A stretch of 11,230 bases of DNA from VYDC01 sp034420495. Its GTDB lineage: Bacteria; Chloroflexota; Dehalococcoidia; UBA2979. The position numbers and the translations under genes were made by a program. Below, one piece after another: positions 1-6,000 of this stretch (positions are counted from its first letter, which is position 1; the number at the start of each line of letters is the position of its first letter). Location of the stretch: positions 1 to 11,230 of the forward strand of contig DAOULG010000059.1 in NCBI GenBank assembly GCA_034420495.1, written 5' to 3'. The notes under the pieces are model-generated. The model worked only from the letters and a program-made list of their open reading frames with translations. It was not told where the DNA came from and ran no database searches.

Positions 1-565
1 CCTCGTAGGCGATCCCCTCGCCCTGGAGCACCTCGATCTCGGCGAGCGGGTGGGACTTCCGGAGCGGGAAGACGTCCGTCATCTCCTCGGGCAGGAGCAG
101 ATTGCGGGGGTCCGGGTGACCCTCGAAGCGCACCCCGAACATCTCCGCCGTCTCGCGCTCGTACCAGTTGGCGGCGCGCCAGACGGAGGTCGCGCTCTCC
201 AGGACCAGGCGGTCGGCGGGGAGGCGGCACTTCACCGTGACGTTGCGCTTCGTCCCGAGCGAGTAGAGGTGGTAGACGACGTCCACGCCCTCCTCCTCGT
301 AGTCGACCGCGGTGAGGGATCGCAGGTAGTCGAAGTTCATCCCCTCCGCGGTGCGGAGCGCGCGGAGCGCCGCGAGGACCTCGCGCGGCGGGACGCGCAC
401 GACGAGGTCGATGACGCTCCGCTCCTCCTCGTCGCTGACGGGGCGCGCGGTGATGCCGGAGAGCGCCCGGTCGACCTCAGCCCAGATCGTTCCGGCCAGG
501 TACTCGCGCTCGGCGTCCTCGCCGGGCGCTGCGTCGGGAGCGGGCGCGCCGTCCTCCGGGCTCAC
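1..565 (-). CDS. nuoC: NADH-quinone oxidoreductase subunit C (partial, 3' end outside window)
   Basis: This is the 30 kDa-type subunit of complex I, part of the peripheral arm that carries electrons from NADH to quinone at the inner face of the membrane. 188 residues are visible and the frame is still open at the left edge. The family signature is clear: WRAANWYERETAEMFGVRF at residues 129-147, followed by GHPDPRNLLLP (149-159) and DVFPLRK (164-170). Residues 1-25 are an acidic, Pro/Ala-rich leader that is probably disordered. The GTG start at 565-563 overlaps the nuoB stop as GTGA, a 4-base overlap implying translational coupling. A purine-rich stretch (GGAGGAGCGGAAGG) inside the nuoB end could serve as ribosome binding site. 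The visible C-terminus continues past the usual NuoC core, so I cannot tell whether it ends shortly or is fused to NuoD. The family call is very secure. Confidence 0.95.
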   Translation of the reverse strand, partial: MSPEDGAPAPDAAPGEDAEREYLAGTIWAEVDRALSGITARPVSDEEERSVIDLVVRVPPREVLAALRALRTAEGMNFDYLRSLTAVDYEEEGVDVVYHLYSLGTKRNVTVKCRLPADRLVLESATSVWRAANWYERETAEMFGVRFEGHPDPRNLLLPEEMTDVFPLRKSHPLAEIEVLQGEGIAYE

Positions 566-1188
566 GCGCCGAGTGCCTTCCGCTCCTCCATGATCTTCTC
601 CTGGAGCGAGACCAGCGCATCGATGAGCGCCTCCGGCCGGGGCGGGCAGCCCGGCACGTAGACGTCGACCGGGACGATCTTGTCGACGCCCTGGAGCACG
701 CGGTCGTAGCGCGTGTACGGGCCGCCGTTGGTGGCGCAGGCCCCCATCGAGATCACCCACTTCGGGTTCGGCATCTGCTCGTACAGGAGCTTCACGGCCG
801 GCGCCATCTTCTTCGTCACGGTTCCGGCGACGATCATCACGTCCGACTGCCGGGGCGACGGCCAGGGGACGATGCCGAAGCGGTCGAGATCGTAGTGCGC
901 CATATAGGTGGCGATCATCTCGATGGCGCAGCAGGCGAGGCCGAACGTCATCGGCCACAGGGACGACTTGCGCCCCATCGCGAGCACGAGGTCGGCGGGC
1001 ACCTGCAGCACGCCCGGAAGCAGCGTCTTGTAGAGGGCCTGGCCGGGCCGGTGCTCGACCGGGGTGAGCGCGAGCTCCTCCGCGGGGTGCTCCGCGGGGA
1101 GGAGCGGGGCGATCTCGGGCTGCGCCGGGGCGGCCGGCGCCTCGACCGGCGCGCCGGGGGAGGCGGCGGACGGTCCGGAGGGGGTCAT
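562..1188 (-). CDS. nuoB: NADH-quinone oxidoreductase subunit B (N2 iron-sulfur subunit)
   Basis: NuoB binds the terminal [4Fe-4S] cluster N2 of complex I, which hands electrons to quinone. The protein has 208 residues. The four expected cluster ligands are present: adjacent C86-C87 in FGLACCAIEM, C151 in ISMGACATNGG, and C181 in VPGCPPRPEAL. Their spacing matches E. coli NuoB. SPRQSDVMIVAGTVTKKMAP (111-130) is the conserved family core. Residues 1-45 are an Ala/Pro/Glu-rich extension ahead of the core, longer than in many homologues. The ATG at 1188-1186 overlaps the nuoA stop as ATGA. The frame is open further upstream, to about 1413, but that stretch lies wholly inside nuoA and is a shadow. 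It is the second gene of a coupled nuoA-nuoB-nuoC unit. Family and start are both well supported. Confidence 0.97.
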   Translation of the reverse strand: MTPSGPSAASPGAPVEAPAAPAQPEIAPLLPAEHPAEELALTPVEHRPGQALYKTLLPGVLQVPADLVLAMGRKSSLWPMTFGLACCAIEMIATYMAHYDLDRFGIVPWPSPRQSDVMIVAGTVTKKMAPAVKLLYEQMPNPKWVISMGACATNGGPYTRYDRVLQGVDKIVPVDVYVPGCPPRPEALIDALVSLQEKIMEERKALGA

Positions 1189-1562
1189 CGCCACTGGAGG
1201 GCTCCCTTCTTCCATGCGTAGGCCAGACCCGCGCCCAGCACCAGGATGAAGAGCAGCATCTGGTAGTAGGCGGCGGCACCGAGCTCCACGAAGGAGAGCA
1301 TCCACGGGAAGAGGAAGATCGCCTCGACGTCGAAGAGCACGAAGAGGATCGCAAAGAGGTAGAAGCGGACGCCGACGTTGGTGCTCGCCCGGCGGAGCGG
1401 CAGCATGCCGCACTCGTAGGTCGTTCCCTTCTCGCGCTCGGGGGAGAAGGGGGCGAGGAGCCGGGTTGCGACGAGCGCGGTGAAGACGAGGAAGAAGCCG
1501 ACGACGGTGCCCAGGAGGACGGGGATATAGCCGCCGAAGAGGGAATTCAGGGACTCACCCAC
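1185..1562 (-). CDS. nuoA: NADH-quinone oxidoreductase subunit A (membrane subunit)
   Basis: NuoA is a small three-helix membrane subunit of complex I, next to the quinone chamber. With this start it has 125 residues, the normal family length. Hydrophobic segments lie near residues 12-33, 66-86 and 98-117. Conserved motifs are YECG (49-52, in the loop after helix 1) and FDVEAIFLFPW (77-87), which carries the acidic residues typical of NuoA helix 2. I chose the GTG at 1562-1560 because GGTGGGAG ends 7 bases upstream, a good ribosome binding site. Two earlier in-frame GTGs at 1598 and 1595 would add 12 or 11 residues but have no such site. It is the first gene of the nuo run, preceded by a promoter candidate at 1665-1693, and its stop overlaps the nuoB start. 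Family call very secure; start likely. Confidence 0.95.
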   Translation of the reverse strand: MGESLNSLFGGYIPVLLGTVVGFFLVFTALVATRLLAPFSPEREKGTTYECGMLPLRRASTNVGVRFYLFAILFVLFDVEAIFLFPWMLSFVELGAAAYYQMLLFILVLGAGLAYAWKKGALQWR

Positions 1563-1664
1563 GCGCGCGCTCCCACCGCGTCGGGAGACCCACACCACCC
1601 GCCGCCGCGACGCGCGGGCCAGGGCCCGCCGTGCGGGGGCGTATCGGGACCCGGCGCGCGTCGC

Positions 1665-1693
1665 ACCCTAGCAGCGGCGGACGTTGGACTCAA
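1665..1693 (-). promoter_or_regulatory. Predicted housekeeping-sigma promoter for the nuo operon
   Basis: Read on the minus strand, TTGAGT (1693-1688) is followed after exactly 17 bases by TAGGGT (1670-1665), with TGC directly in front of the -10 (extended -10 form). The -35 matches the consensus at TTGA and the -10 at T, A and the last T. Transcription would begin near 1658, leaving about 96 untranslated bases before the nuoA GTG. It sits just beyond the valS stop, so nuo can be expressed independently of valS. Pattern match only. Confidence 0.5.
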
Positions 1694-1701
1694 CCCTCGC
1701 A

Positions 1702-1718
1702 GGCCCCCGGCCGGGGCC
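1702..1718 (-). terminator. valS: GC-rich hairpin just after the valS stop (weak terminator candidate)
   Basis: A perfect 12-base palindrome, CCCCGGCCGGGG (1705-1716), lies 14 bases past the valS stop codon. The pairing extends by two more base pairs if C1704 is bulged. No T tract follows on the valS sense strand, so this is not a classical intrinsic terminator. It may only slow or stabilise the transcript end. It lies upstream of the predicted nuo promoter, where a terminator would be expected. Confidence 0.25.
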
Positions 1719-1729
1719 CCTGCACGCGC

Positions 1730-4432
1730 TCAGGAGAGCTCCTCAAGCGATCCCTGAAAGCCCGCCCGCTGGCGGCTCGCGCTCCGAAGCCGCTCCTCCT
1801 CCTTGGCGACCACCGAGGCGGGGGCGCGGGTGCGGAACTGCTCGTTCGCGAGCTTCCGCTCGAGGCGTGCGATCTCGGCCGAGAGCCGCTCGATCTGCGC
1901 TCCCAGCCGCGAGCGCTCGGCCTCGACATCGACCAGGCCGCCGAGCGGCAGGACGACGCGCCCGACCGGCAGCACGCTCTGGACGACGCCCTCGGACGGG
2001 GCCCCCTCCCCGGAGCCGACGACGTACAGCGGACGGGCCCGGGCGAGCTGCTCGATGGCGGGCCGGAGCCTCTGCGCGGCGGCCGTCGCCTCCGCGCCGA
2101 CGACGTAGGCCTCGACCCAGCGCCCCGCCTCGACGCGCCTCTCGGAGCGGACGTTGCGGATCGCGCGGACGAAGTCCCGGACGCTGGAGAACTCACGCTC
2201 GGCGCCCTCGTCGACGAAGGAGGCCACGTCCAGCGCCTCCGGGTAGCGGGCGACGATGAGCATCGGCGCGCCGCGCGAGTCGGGCCGCGCGGCCGTGAGC
2301 CGCCCCCAGATCTCCTCGGTCACGAACGGCATGAAGGGATGGAAGAGCCGGAGCAGCGAGTCGAGCACATCGACGAGCACGGGGAGGGGGCTGCGATCGG
2401 CCGAGCGCACGCGCACCTTGGCGAGCTCGATGTACCAGTCGGCGAACTCCTCCCAGAAGAAGTCGCGGAGATGCCGGAGCGCCTCGGCGAGCTCGAACTT
2501 CTGAAGCAGCTCCTCGACGGCCTGAACGAGGCGCGCCCGGCGAGAGAGGATCCATCGGTCCTCGAGCGCGAGCGCCGACCCCGGCCCCGGGGGCGTGAGG
2601 TCGTCTCCCTCCTCGACCATCGAGAGCACGAAGCGCGAGGCGTTCCAGAGCTTGTTGGCGAGATTGCGCGCCGCCTCGAGGCGCTCCTCGGAGAGGCGCT
2701 GGTCGTTGCCGGGCGAGGAGCCGGAGACGACCGTGTAGCGCAGCGCGTCGGTGCCGTAGCGCTCGATGACCGCGAGCGGATCGACGACGTTGCCGCGCGA
2801 CTTCGACATCTTCGTGCCGTCCTCGGCACGAACCAGCCCGTGCAGGTAGACCGTCTCGAAGGGGATCTCTCCGCGCATGTTGTAGAGGGAGAGCATCACC
2901 ATGCGTGCCACCCAGAAGAAGATGATGTCGTAGCCGGTCTCCATGACCTGCGTCGGGTAGAAGCGCGCCAGGTCGGGGTCCTCCCCGTCGGGCCAGCCGA
3001 GCGTGGAGTGCGGCCAGAGCCCCGACGAGAACCAGGTGTCGAGCGTGTCCTCGTCCTGGCGGATGGCGGCGCCCGAGCAGCCACCGCAGCGGTCGGGATC
3101 GTCGACGGAGACGGTCAGGTGATCGCAGTCCTCGCAGTACCAGACGGGTACCCGGTGGCCCCACCAGATCTGCCGGCTCACCGTCCAGTCGCGGATGTTC
3201 TCCATCCAGTGCTCGTAGGTGCGCTGGAAGCGCTGCGGGACGAAGCGGATGCGCCCCTCCCGGACGGCATCGAGCGCGGGGCCGGCGAGAGGGCCGACGC
3301 GCACGAACCACTGCTCGGAGACGAGGGGCTCGACGATGGTGCCGGAGCGCTGGCAGTGGCCGACGGCGTGGGTGTAGTCCTCGGTGCGCTCGATGAGCCC
3401 CCGCGCCTCCAGGTCCGAGACAACGCGCGCGCGGGCCTCGAACCGCTCCAGGCCCGCGTACTCGCCCGCCTCCTCGTTCAGGTGGCCGTCGGGCCTCAGG
3501 ATGGAGAGGACGGGGAGGCCGTGGCGCTCGCCGATCTCGAAGTCGACGGGATCGTGCCCGGGCGTCACCTTGAGAGCGCCCGAACCCGCCTCCACCGAGA
3601 CCGCGGCGTCGGCGACGATCGGCACCAGACGCCCCCCCGCGGGGACGATGGCGCGGCCCCCGACCAGGTGCCGGTAGCGCTCGTCCTCCGGGTTCACGGC
3701 GACGCCGGTGTCGGCGGGTATCGTCTCCGGCCTGGTGGTGGCGATGACGAGGTGCTCGCCGGAGGGCTCCCCCCGCTCGTCGGCGACGGCATAGCGCACG
3801 TGCCAGAAGGCCCCCGGCTCGTCCGCGTGCTCGACCTCGAGGTCGGAGAGCGCGGTGGCGCAGTCCGGGCACCAGTTGATGATGCGCTCGCCGCGGTAGA
3901 TGAGGCCCTCCTCGTAGAGGTTCACGAAGGTCTGGCGCACGGCTCGGCGGGGTCCCGGGTCCATCGTGAAGCGCTCGCGCTCCCAGTCGGCCGAGGCGCC
4001 GAGCCTGCGGTGCTGCACCGAGATGCGGGAACGCGAGCGGTTCACGAACTCCCAGACATGCTCCAGGAACCGCTCGCGCCCGATGTCGTGGCGGGAGATG
4101 CCCCGCTCCGCGAGCTCACGCTCGACCAGCGTGTTGACCGCGATGGCGGCGTGATCGACGCCGGGGAGCCAGAGCGTGTCGTCGCCCGACATGCGGTGCC
4201 AGCGCACCAGGATGTCCTCGAGCGCCACGGTGAGCGCGTGGCCCATGTGGAGCTCCCCGGTGAGGTTGGGGGGCGGCATGATGATGGTGAACGGGCGTCC
4301 CTCGCCCGAGGGGCGGAAGTGCCCCCCCTGCTCCCACGCGGCGTAGATGCGCTCCTCGACGGCGGAGGGGTCGTAGGCGGCGGCCATCTCGAGCGCCGGG
4401 CGCTCTCCTGCTGCGTCGGGCGTCGCCGCCAT
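1730..4432 (-). CDS. valS: Valyl-tRNA synthetase
   Basis: ValRS is a cytoplasmic class I synthetase that charges tRNA-Val and hydrolyses mischarged threonine. The protein has 900 residues, a normal length. The HIGH motif is HMGH (62-65) within PPPNLTGELHMGHAL, and KMSKS is at 541-545. The CP1 editing domain spans about 205-370 and holds ATTRPET (231-237), followed by IPADTGVAV where E. coli, from memory, has LLGD. Paired cysteines at 188/191, 433/436 and 449/452 suggest zinc knuckles. TLDTWFSSGLWPHSTLGW (463-480) is the ValRS/IleRS/LeuRS active-site strand. The anticodon-binding domain covers about 620-770. Residues 832-890 form the C-terminal coiled coil specific to ValRS, with its usual heptad pattern. 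The ATG at 4432 has GGGGAG 6 bases upstream; an internal Met16 lacks a comparable site. A structured leader lies upstream (4489-4542). Call secure. Confidence 0.98.
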   Translation of the reverse strand: MAATPDAAGERPALEMAAAYDPSAVEERIYAAWEQGGHFRPSGEGRPFTIIMPPPNLTGELHMGHALTVALEDILVRWHRMSGDDTLWLPGVDHAAIAVNTLVERELAERGISRHDIGRERFLEHVWEFVNRSRSRISVQHRRLGASADWERERFTMDPGPRRAVRQTFVNLYEEGLIYRGERIINWCPDCATALSDLEVEHADEPGAFWHVRYAVADERGEPSGEHLVIATTRPETIPADTGVAVNPEDERYRHLVGGRAIVPAGGRLVPIVADAAVSVEAGSGALKVTPGHDPVDFEIGERHGLPVLSILRPDGHLNEEAGEYAGLERFEARARVVSDLEARGLIERTEDYTHAVGHCQRSGTIVEPLVSEQWFVRVGPLAGPALDAVREGRIRFVPQRFQRTYEHWMENIRDWTVSRQIWWGHRVPVWYCEDCDHLTVSVDDPDRCGGCSGAAIRQDEDTLDTWFSSGLWPHSTLGWPDGEDPDLARFYPTQVMETGYDIIFFWVARMVMLSLYNMRGEIPFETVYLHGLVRAEDGTKMSKSRGNVVDPLAVIERYGTDALRYTVVSGSSPGNDQRLSEERLEAARNLANKLWNASRFVLSMVEEGDDLTPPGPGSALALEDRWILSRRARLVQAVEELLQKFELAEALRHLRDFFWEEFADWYIELAKVRVRSADRSPLPVLVDVLDSLLRLFHPFMPFVTEEIWGRLTAARPDSRGAPMLIVARYPEALDVASFVDEGAEREFSSVRDFVRAIRNVRSERRVEAGRWVEAYVVGAEATAAAQRLRPAIEQLARARPLYVVGSGEGAPSEGVVQSVLPVGRVVLPLGGLVDVEAERSRLGAQIERLSAEIARLERKLANEQFRTRAPASVVAKEEERLRSASRQRAGFQGSLEELS

Positions 4433-4488
4433 CGCTCGCTCCCCGTGCCTCCCGCGAGAACTCCGGAACGGTGCGCCGCATATGAGAA

Positions 4489-4508
4489 CGCCCCGCCGAA
4501 GCGGGGCG
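4489..4508 (-). terminator. UUCG-capped hairpin between bioY and valS (terminator or attenuator)
   Basis: On the minus strand this is an 8-base-pair stem, CGCCCCGC and GCGGGGCG, closed by TTCG. The closing pair makes C(UUCG)G, an exceptionally stable RNA tetraloop. It is followed by GTTCTCATAT, a short and imperfect T-rich stretch. It lies 143 bases after the bioY stop and 56 bases before the valS ATG. It could end bioY transcription, or act as an attenuator in the valS leader together with the hairpin at 4521-4542. Confidence 0.5.
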
Positions 4509-4520
4509 CGCGCGGCGTCC

Positions 4521-4542
4521 GCGGGGCCGCTCCTGGCCCCGC
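4521..4542 (-). other. Second GC-rich hairpin in the bioY-valS gap
   Basis: A perfect 8-base-pair stem (GCGGGGCC, 4521-4528, with GGCCCCGC, 4535-4542) encloses a 6-base loop. It lies 12 bases from the UUCG hairpin. The arms of the two hairpins share 7-base sequences, so an alternative pairing across hairpins is possible. The rest of the gap (4543-4651) contains two overlapping palindromes, GCGCCCGGGCGC (4561-4572) and GCGGATCCGC (4571-4580), and no gene that I can support. Confidence 0.45.
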
Positions 4543-4651
4543 TAGCCGCCCGCCGATACGGCGCCCGGGCGCGGATCCGCCAACCGTCTCGTCGCCCTCA
4601 TCCGGCCACCGAGGCTACCGCCGGGAGCGGGAAGCGTCGAGCCGGGGAGGC

Positions 4652-5293
4652 CTACGGGTCGGCCCGCCGGCCGCCGTGTTCCACGCTCTCGCGGAGCGCC
4701 CAGGCGGCCGGAAGCAGGCCGGAGGCGAGGCCGAGCTTCAGCAGGTCGCCCCAGAGGAAGGGCTGCACGCCGATGTCCCACGCGCGCGCGGCCGACACGT
4801 TGAGCTCCGCCATCAGCCATGCGACGCCCGGCACGTAGATGACGACGTTCCCCACCACCATCGCGACCGCCATCGTCGCCGCGGAGCGGTCCCAACCGCG
4901 CTCGGCGAGCCAGCCGACGGCGTAGGCGGCGGCGACGAAGCCGACGAGGTAGCCACCCGTCGGCCCCGTGAAGTAGGCCCACCCGCTCGCGCCCCCGGCG
5001 AAGACCGGCAGACCCGCGATCCCCTCGGCCAGGTAGGCGAGGAGGGTGGCGCCGCCGAGCCGGCTCCCGTAGACGGCCCCGACGAGCAGCACCGCGAAGG
5101 TCTGGCCCGTGATCGGGACCGGCGAGAAGCCGAGCTCGATGCGAAGGCGCGCCGACACGGCGAGCAGCGCCGTCCCCGCGACGACCGCGAGCACCGCGAG
5201 GGGCCAGACCGACATGCGGGGCGCCAGCGCGCGCGCGCCGTAGAGGAGCGGGGGCGCCGGGAGGCCCGCCGGGAGGGCGTAGAGTCTGTGCAC
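4652..5293 (-). CDS. bioY: Biotin transporter BioY (ECF-type S component)
   Basis: BioY is the membrane protein that binds biotin for an energy-coupling factor transporter. The protein has 213 residues and about six hydrophobic segments. Conserved family motifs are SPVPITGQTFAVLL (57-70), GLPVFAGGASGW (94-105), GPTGGYLVGF (110-119), VGNVVIYVPG (147-156) and FLWGDLLKLGLA (179-190). I chose the GTG at 5293-5291: it has GGAG 6 bases upstream and gives the N-terminal segment BioY usually has before helix 1. An ATG at 5215 would start 26 residues later with no ribosome binding site. The frame stays open to about 5464, but that extension has no membrane or family character. No ecfA, ecfT, birA or biotin synthesis gene is visible, so it either shares ECF proteins encoded elsewhere or works alone. 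Biotin specificity is inferred from family motifs. Confidence 0.93.
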   Translation of the reverse strand: MHRLYALPAGLPAPPLLYGARALAPRMSVWPLAVLAVVAGTALLAVSARLRIELGFSPVPITGQTFAVLLVGAVYGSRLGGATLLAYLAEGIAGLPVFAGGASGWAYFTGPTGGYLVGFVAAAYAVGWLAERGWDRSAATMAVAMVVGNVVIYVPGVAWLMAELNVSAARAWDIGVQPFLWGDLLKLGLASGLLPAAWALRESVEHGGRRADP

Positions 5294-5339
5294 GGGATGC
5301 TCCGAGTCTCCTGCGCCCGGCCGCTCCGGGCGGCGGCTC

Positions 5340-5348
5340 AGGCTAGCA
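5340..5348 (-). promoter_or_regulatory. bioY: Predicted extended -10 element for bioY
   Basis: On the minus strand the sequence reads TGCTAGCCT, an extended -10 (TGN plus TANNNT). Transcription would start near 5333, about 40 bases before the chosen GTG. I see no good -35. The 154-base divergent gap 5294-5447 also holds three near-identical 7-base units, GCCGGGT/C, starting at 5361, 5369 and 5376. These could be an operator or just GC-rich low complexity. A possible -10 for the plus-strand gene is TATGCT at 5409-5414. Confidence 0.35.
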
Positions 5349-5447
5349 CGCACCCGCGACGCCGGGTCGCCGGGCGCCGGGCGAGGGGGTCCGCGCGCGG
5401 CGCTGCCGTATGCTTCCGTCACCGGGCGGCGGAGAGGGGCGGCGGGC

Positions 5448-5972
5448 ATGCGCGTATCGGGCATCGGCTATCCCGCGATCATCTGCCGCAACATGGAGGA
5501 GACGATCTCCTTCTACGAGCGCGCGCTCGGGATGAGCCTCCTCTTCATCGAGCCGAACCGCGACGACCCGGAGTCGGTGCAGGCGCTGCTCGACGCGGGT
5601 TCGGGCACCAGGCTCCTGCTGGTGGGACCGGTTGACCCCAAGATGAAGCTCGCCGAGTCGCAGCTCGGCGTCGGCTCCATGCAGTACCTGAGCCTGCGCC
5701 TCTCCGCGGCGGAGCTCGACGCCGCCTATCACGAGCTCGCCCGGGCGGGGGTCCAGGCCTCGGAGGAGATCCGCCGCGGCTACGAGCGGCTCGTCTTCCT
5801 CGAGGACCCGAGCGGTGTCCTGATCACGCTGACGGCGTGGACACGCGAGCCGCCGGAGGGGAGCGACGAGGCCGGGATCCTCAGGCGAGCCGCCGCCCTC
5901 CGCGAGGCCGCGGGCGCGCCCTTCGTGGAGGACGAGCACCTCGCGCAGGCGATCGCGGAGGCGCAGGCCTAG
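5448..5972 (+). CDS. VOC (glyoxalase/bleomycin resistance fold) family protein
   Basis: The protein has 174 residues. The opening GIGYPAIICRNMEETISFYERALGM (split here as GIGYPAIICRNME, 5-17, and ETISFYERALGM, 18-29) and the later LVFLEDPSGVLITL (115-128) give the paired beta-alpha-beta-beta-beta pattern of the vicinal oxygen chelate superfamily. These proteins act as lyases, dioxygenases, epimerases or binding proteins. The usual metal ligands look absent: the first-strand His is replaced by Tyr/Pro, the middle strand has Q79, and the final Glu position is T127. It may therefore not be a metalloenzyme. Residues 131-174 form a charged, probably helical tail beyond the fold. ATG 5448 is preceded by GGAGAGGGG. 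It diverges from bioY and converges with the acyl-CoA dehydrogenase gene. Substrate unknown; the fold call is good. Confidence 0.85.
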   Translation: MRVSGIGYPAIICRNMEETISFYERALGMSLLFIEPNRDDPESVQALLDAGSGTRLLLVGPVDPKMKLAESQLGVGSMQYLSLRLSAAELDAAYHELARAGVQASEEIRRGYERLVFLEDPSGVLITLTAWTREPPEGSDEAGILRRAAALREAAGAPFVEDEHLAQAIAEAQA

Positions 5973-6000
5973 CGCTCCCACCCCCGCGGGGGACTAGCGC
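5972..6000. terminator. Symmetric hairpin between convergent genes (candidate bidirectional terminator)
   Basis: Only 21 bases separate the two convergent stop codons. The sequence folds with outer arms GCGCT (5972-5976) and AGCGC (5996-6000), and inner arms in CCCCCGCGGGGG (5981-5992). The outer arms include bases of both TAG codons. It reads nearly the same on both strands, as expected for a shared terminator. There is no T tract on either side, so intrinsic termination is uncertain. Confidence 0.4.

Noticed and set aside
50..661. A plus-strand open frame opposite nuoC and the end of nuoB
   Set aside because: The opposite strand encodes clear NuoC and NuoB signatures; this frame is a shadow.
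1614..1629. Palindrome GCGGGCC/GGCCCGC in the nuoA leader as a regulatory hairpin
   Set aside because: The loop is only two bases unless the stem is shortened to five pairs, and there is no supporting context.
4514..4534. T-box riboswitch in the valS leader
   Set aside because: The minus strand has GCGGCCCCGCGG, reminiscent of the T-box GGUGGNACCGCGG, but the base that must pair with the tRNA A76 end is C rather than U, the bulge is part of a perfect hairpin, and I cannot find a stem I with a Val specifier. A covariance-model search for T-boxes would decide it.
4543..4651. A tRNA gene in the bioY-valS gap
   Set aside because: No T-arm GGTTCGA-like sequence, no acceptor stem and no CCA were seen on either strand.
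5361..5382. Three GCCGGG(T/C) units as an operator in the bioY-VOC gap
   Set aside because: Spacing is irregular (8 and 7 bases) and such runs are common in GC-rich DNA; not enough to call a binding site.
1631..5635. A plus-strand frame open for over 1,300 codons, antisense to valS and bioY
   Set aside because: Its translation is low-complexity Arg/Ala/Gly/Asp/Leu with no recognisable domain, and it is exactly opposite two clear conserved genes. Long antisense frames are expected at this GC content because third-position G/C removes stops.
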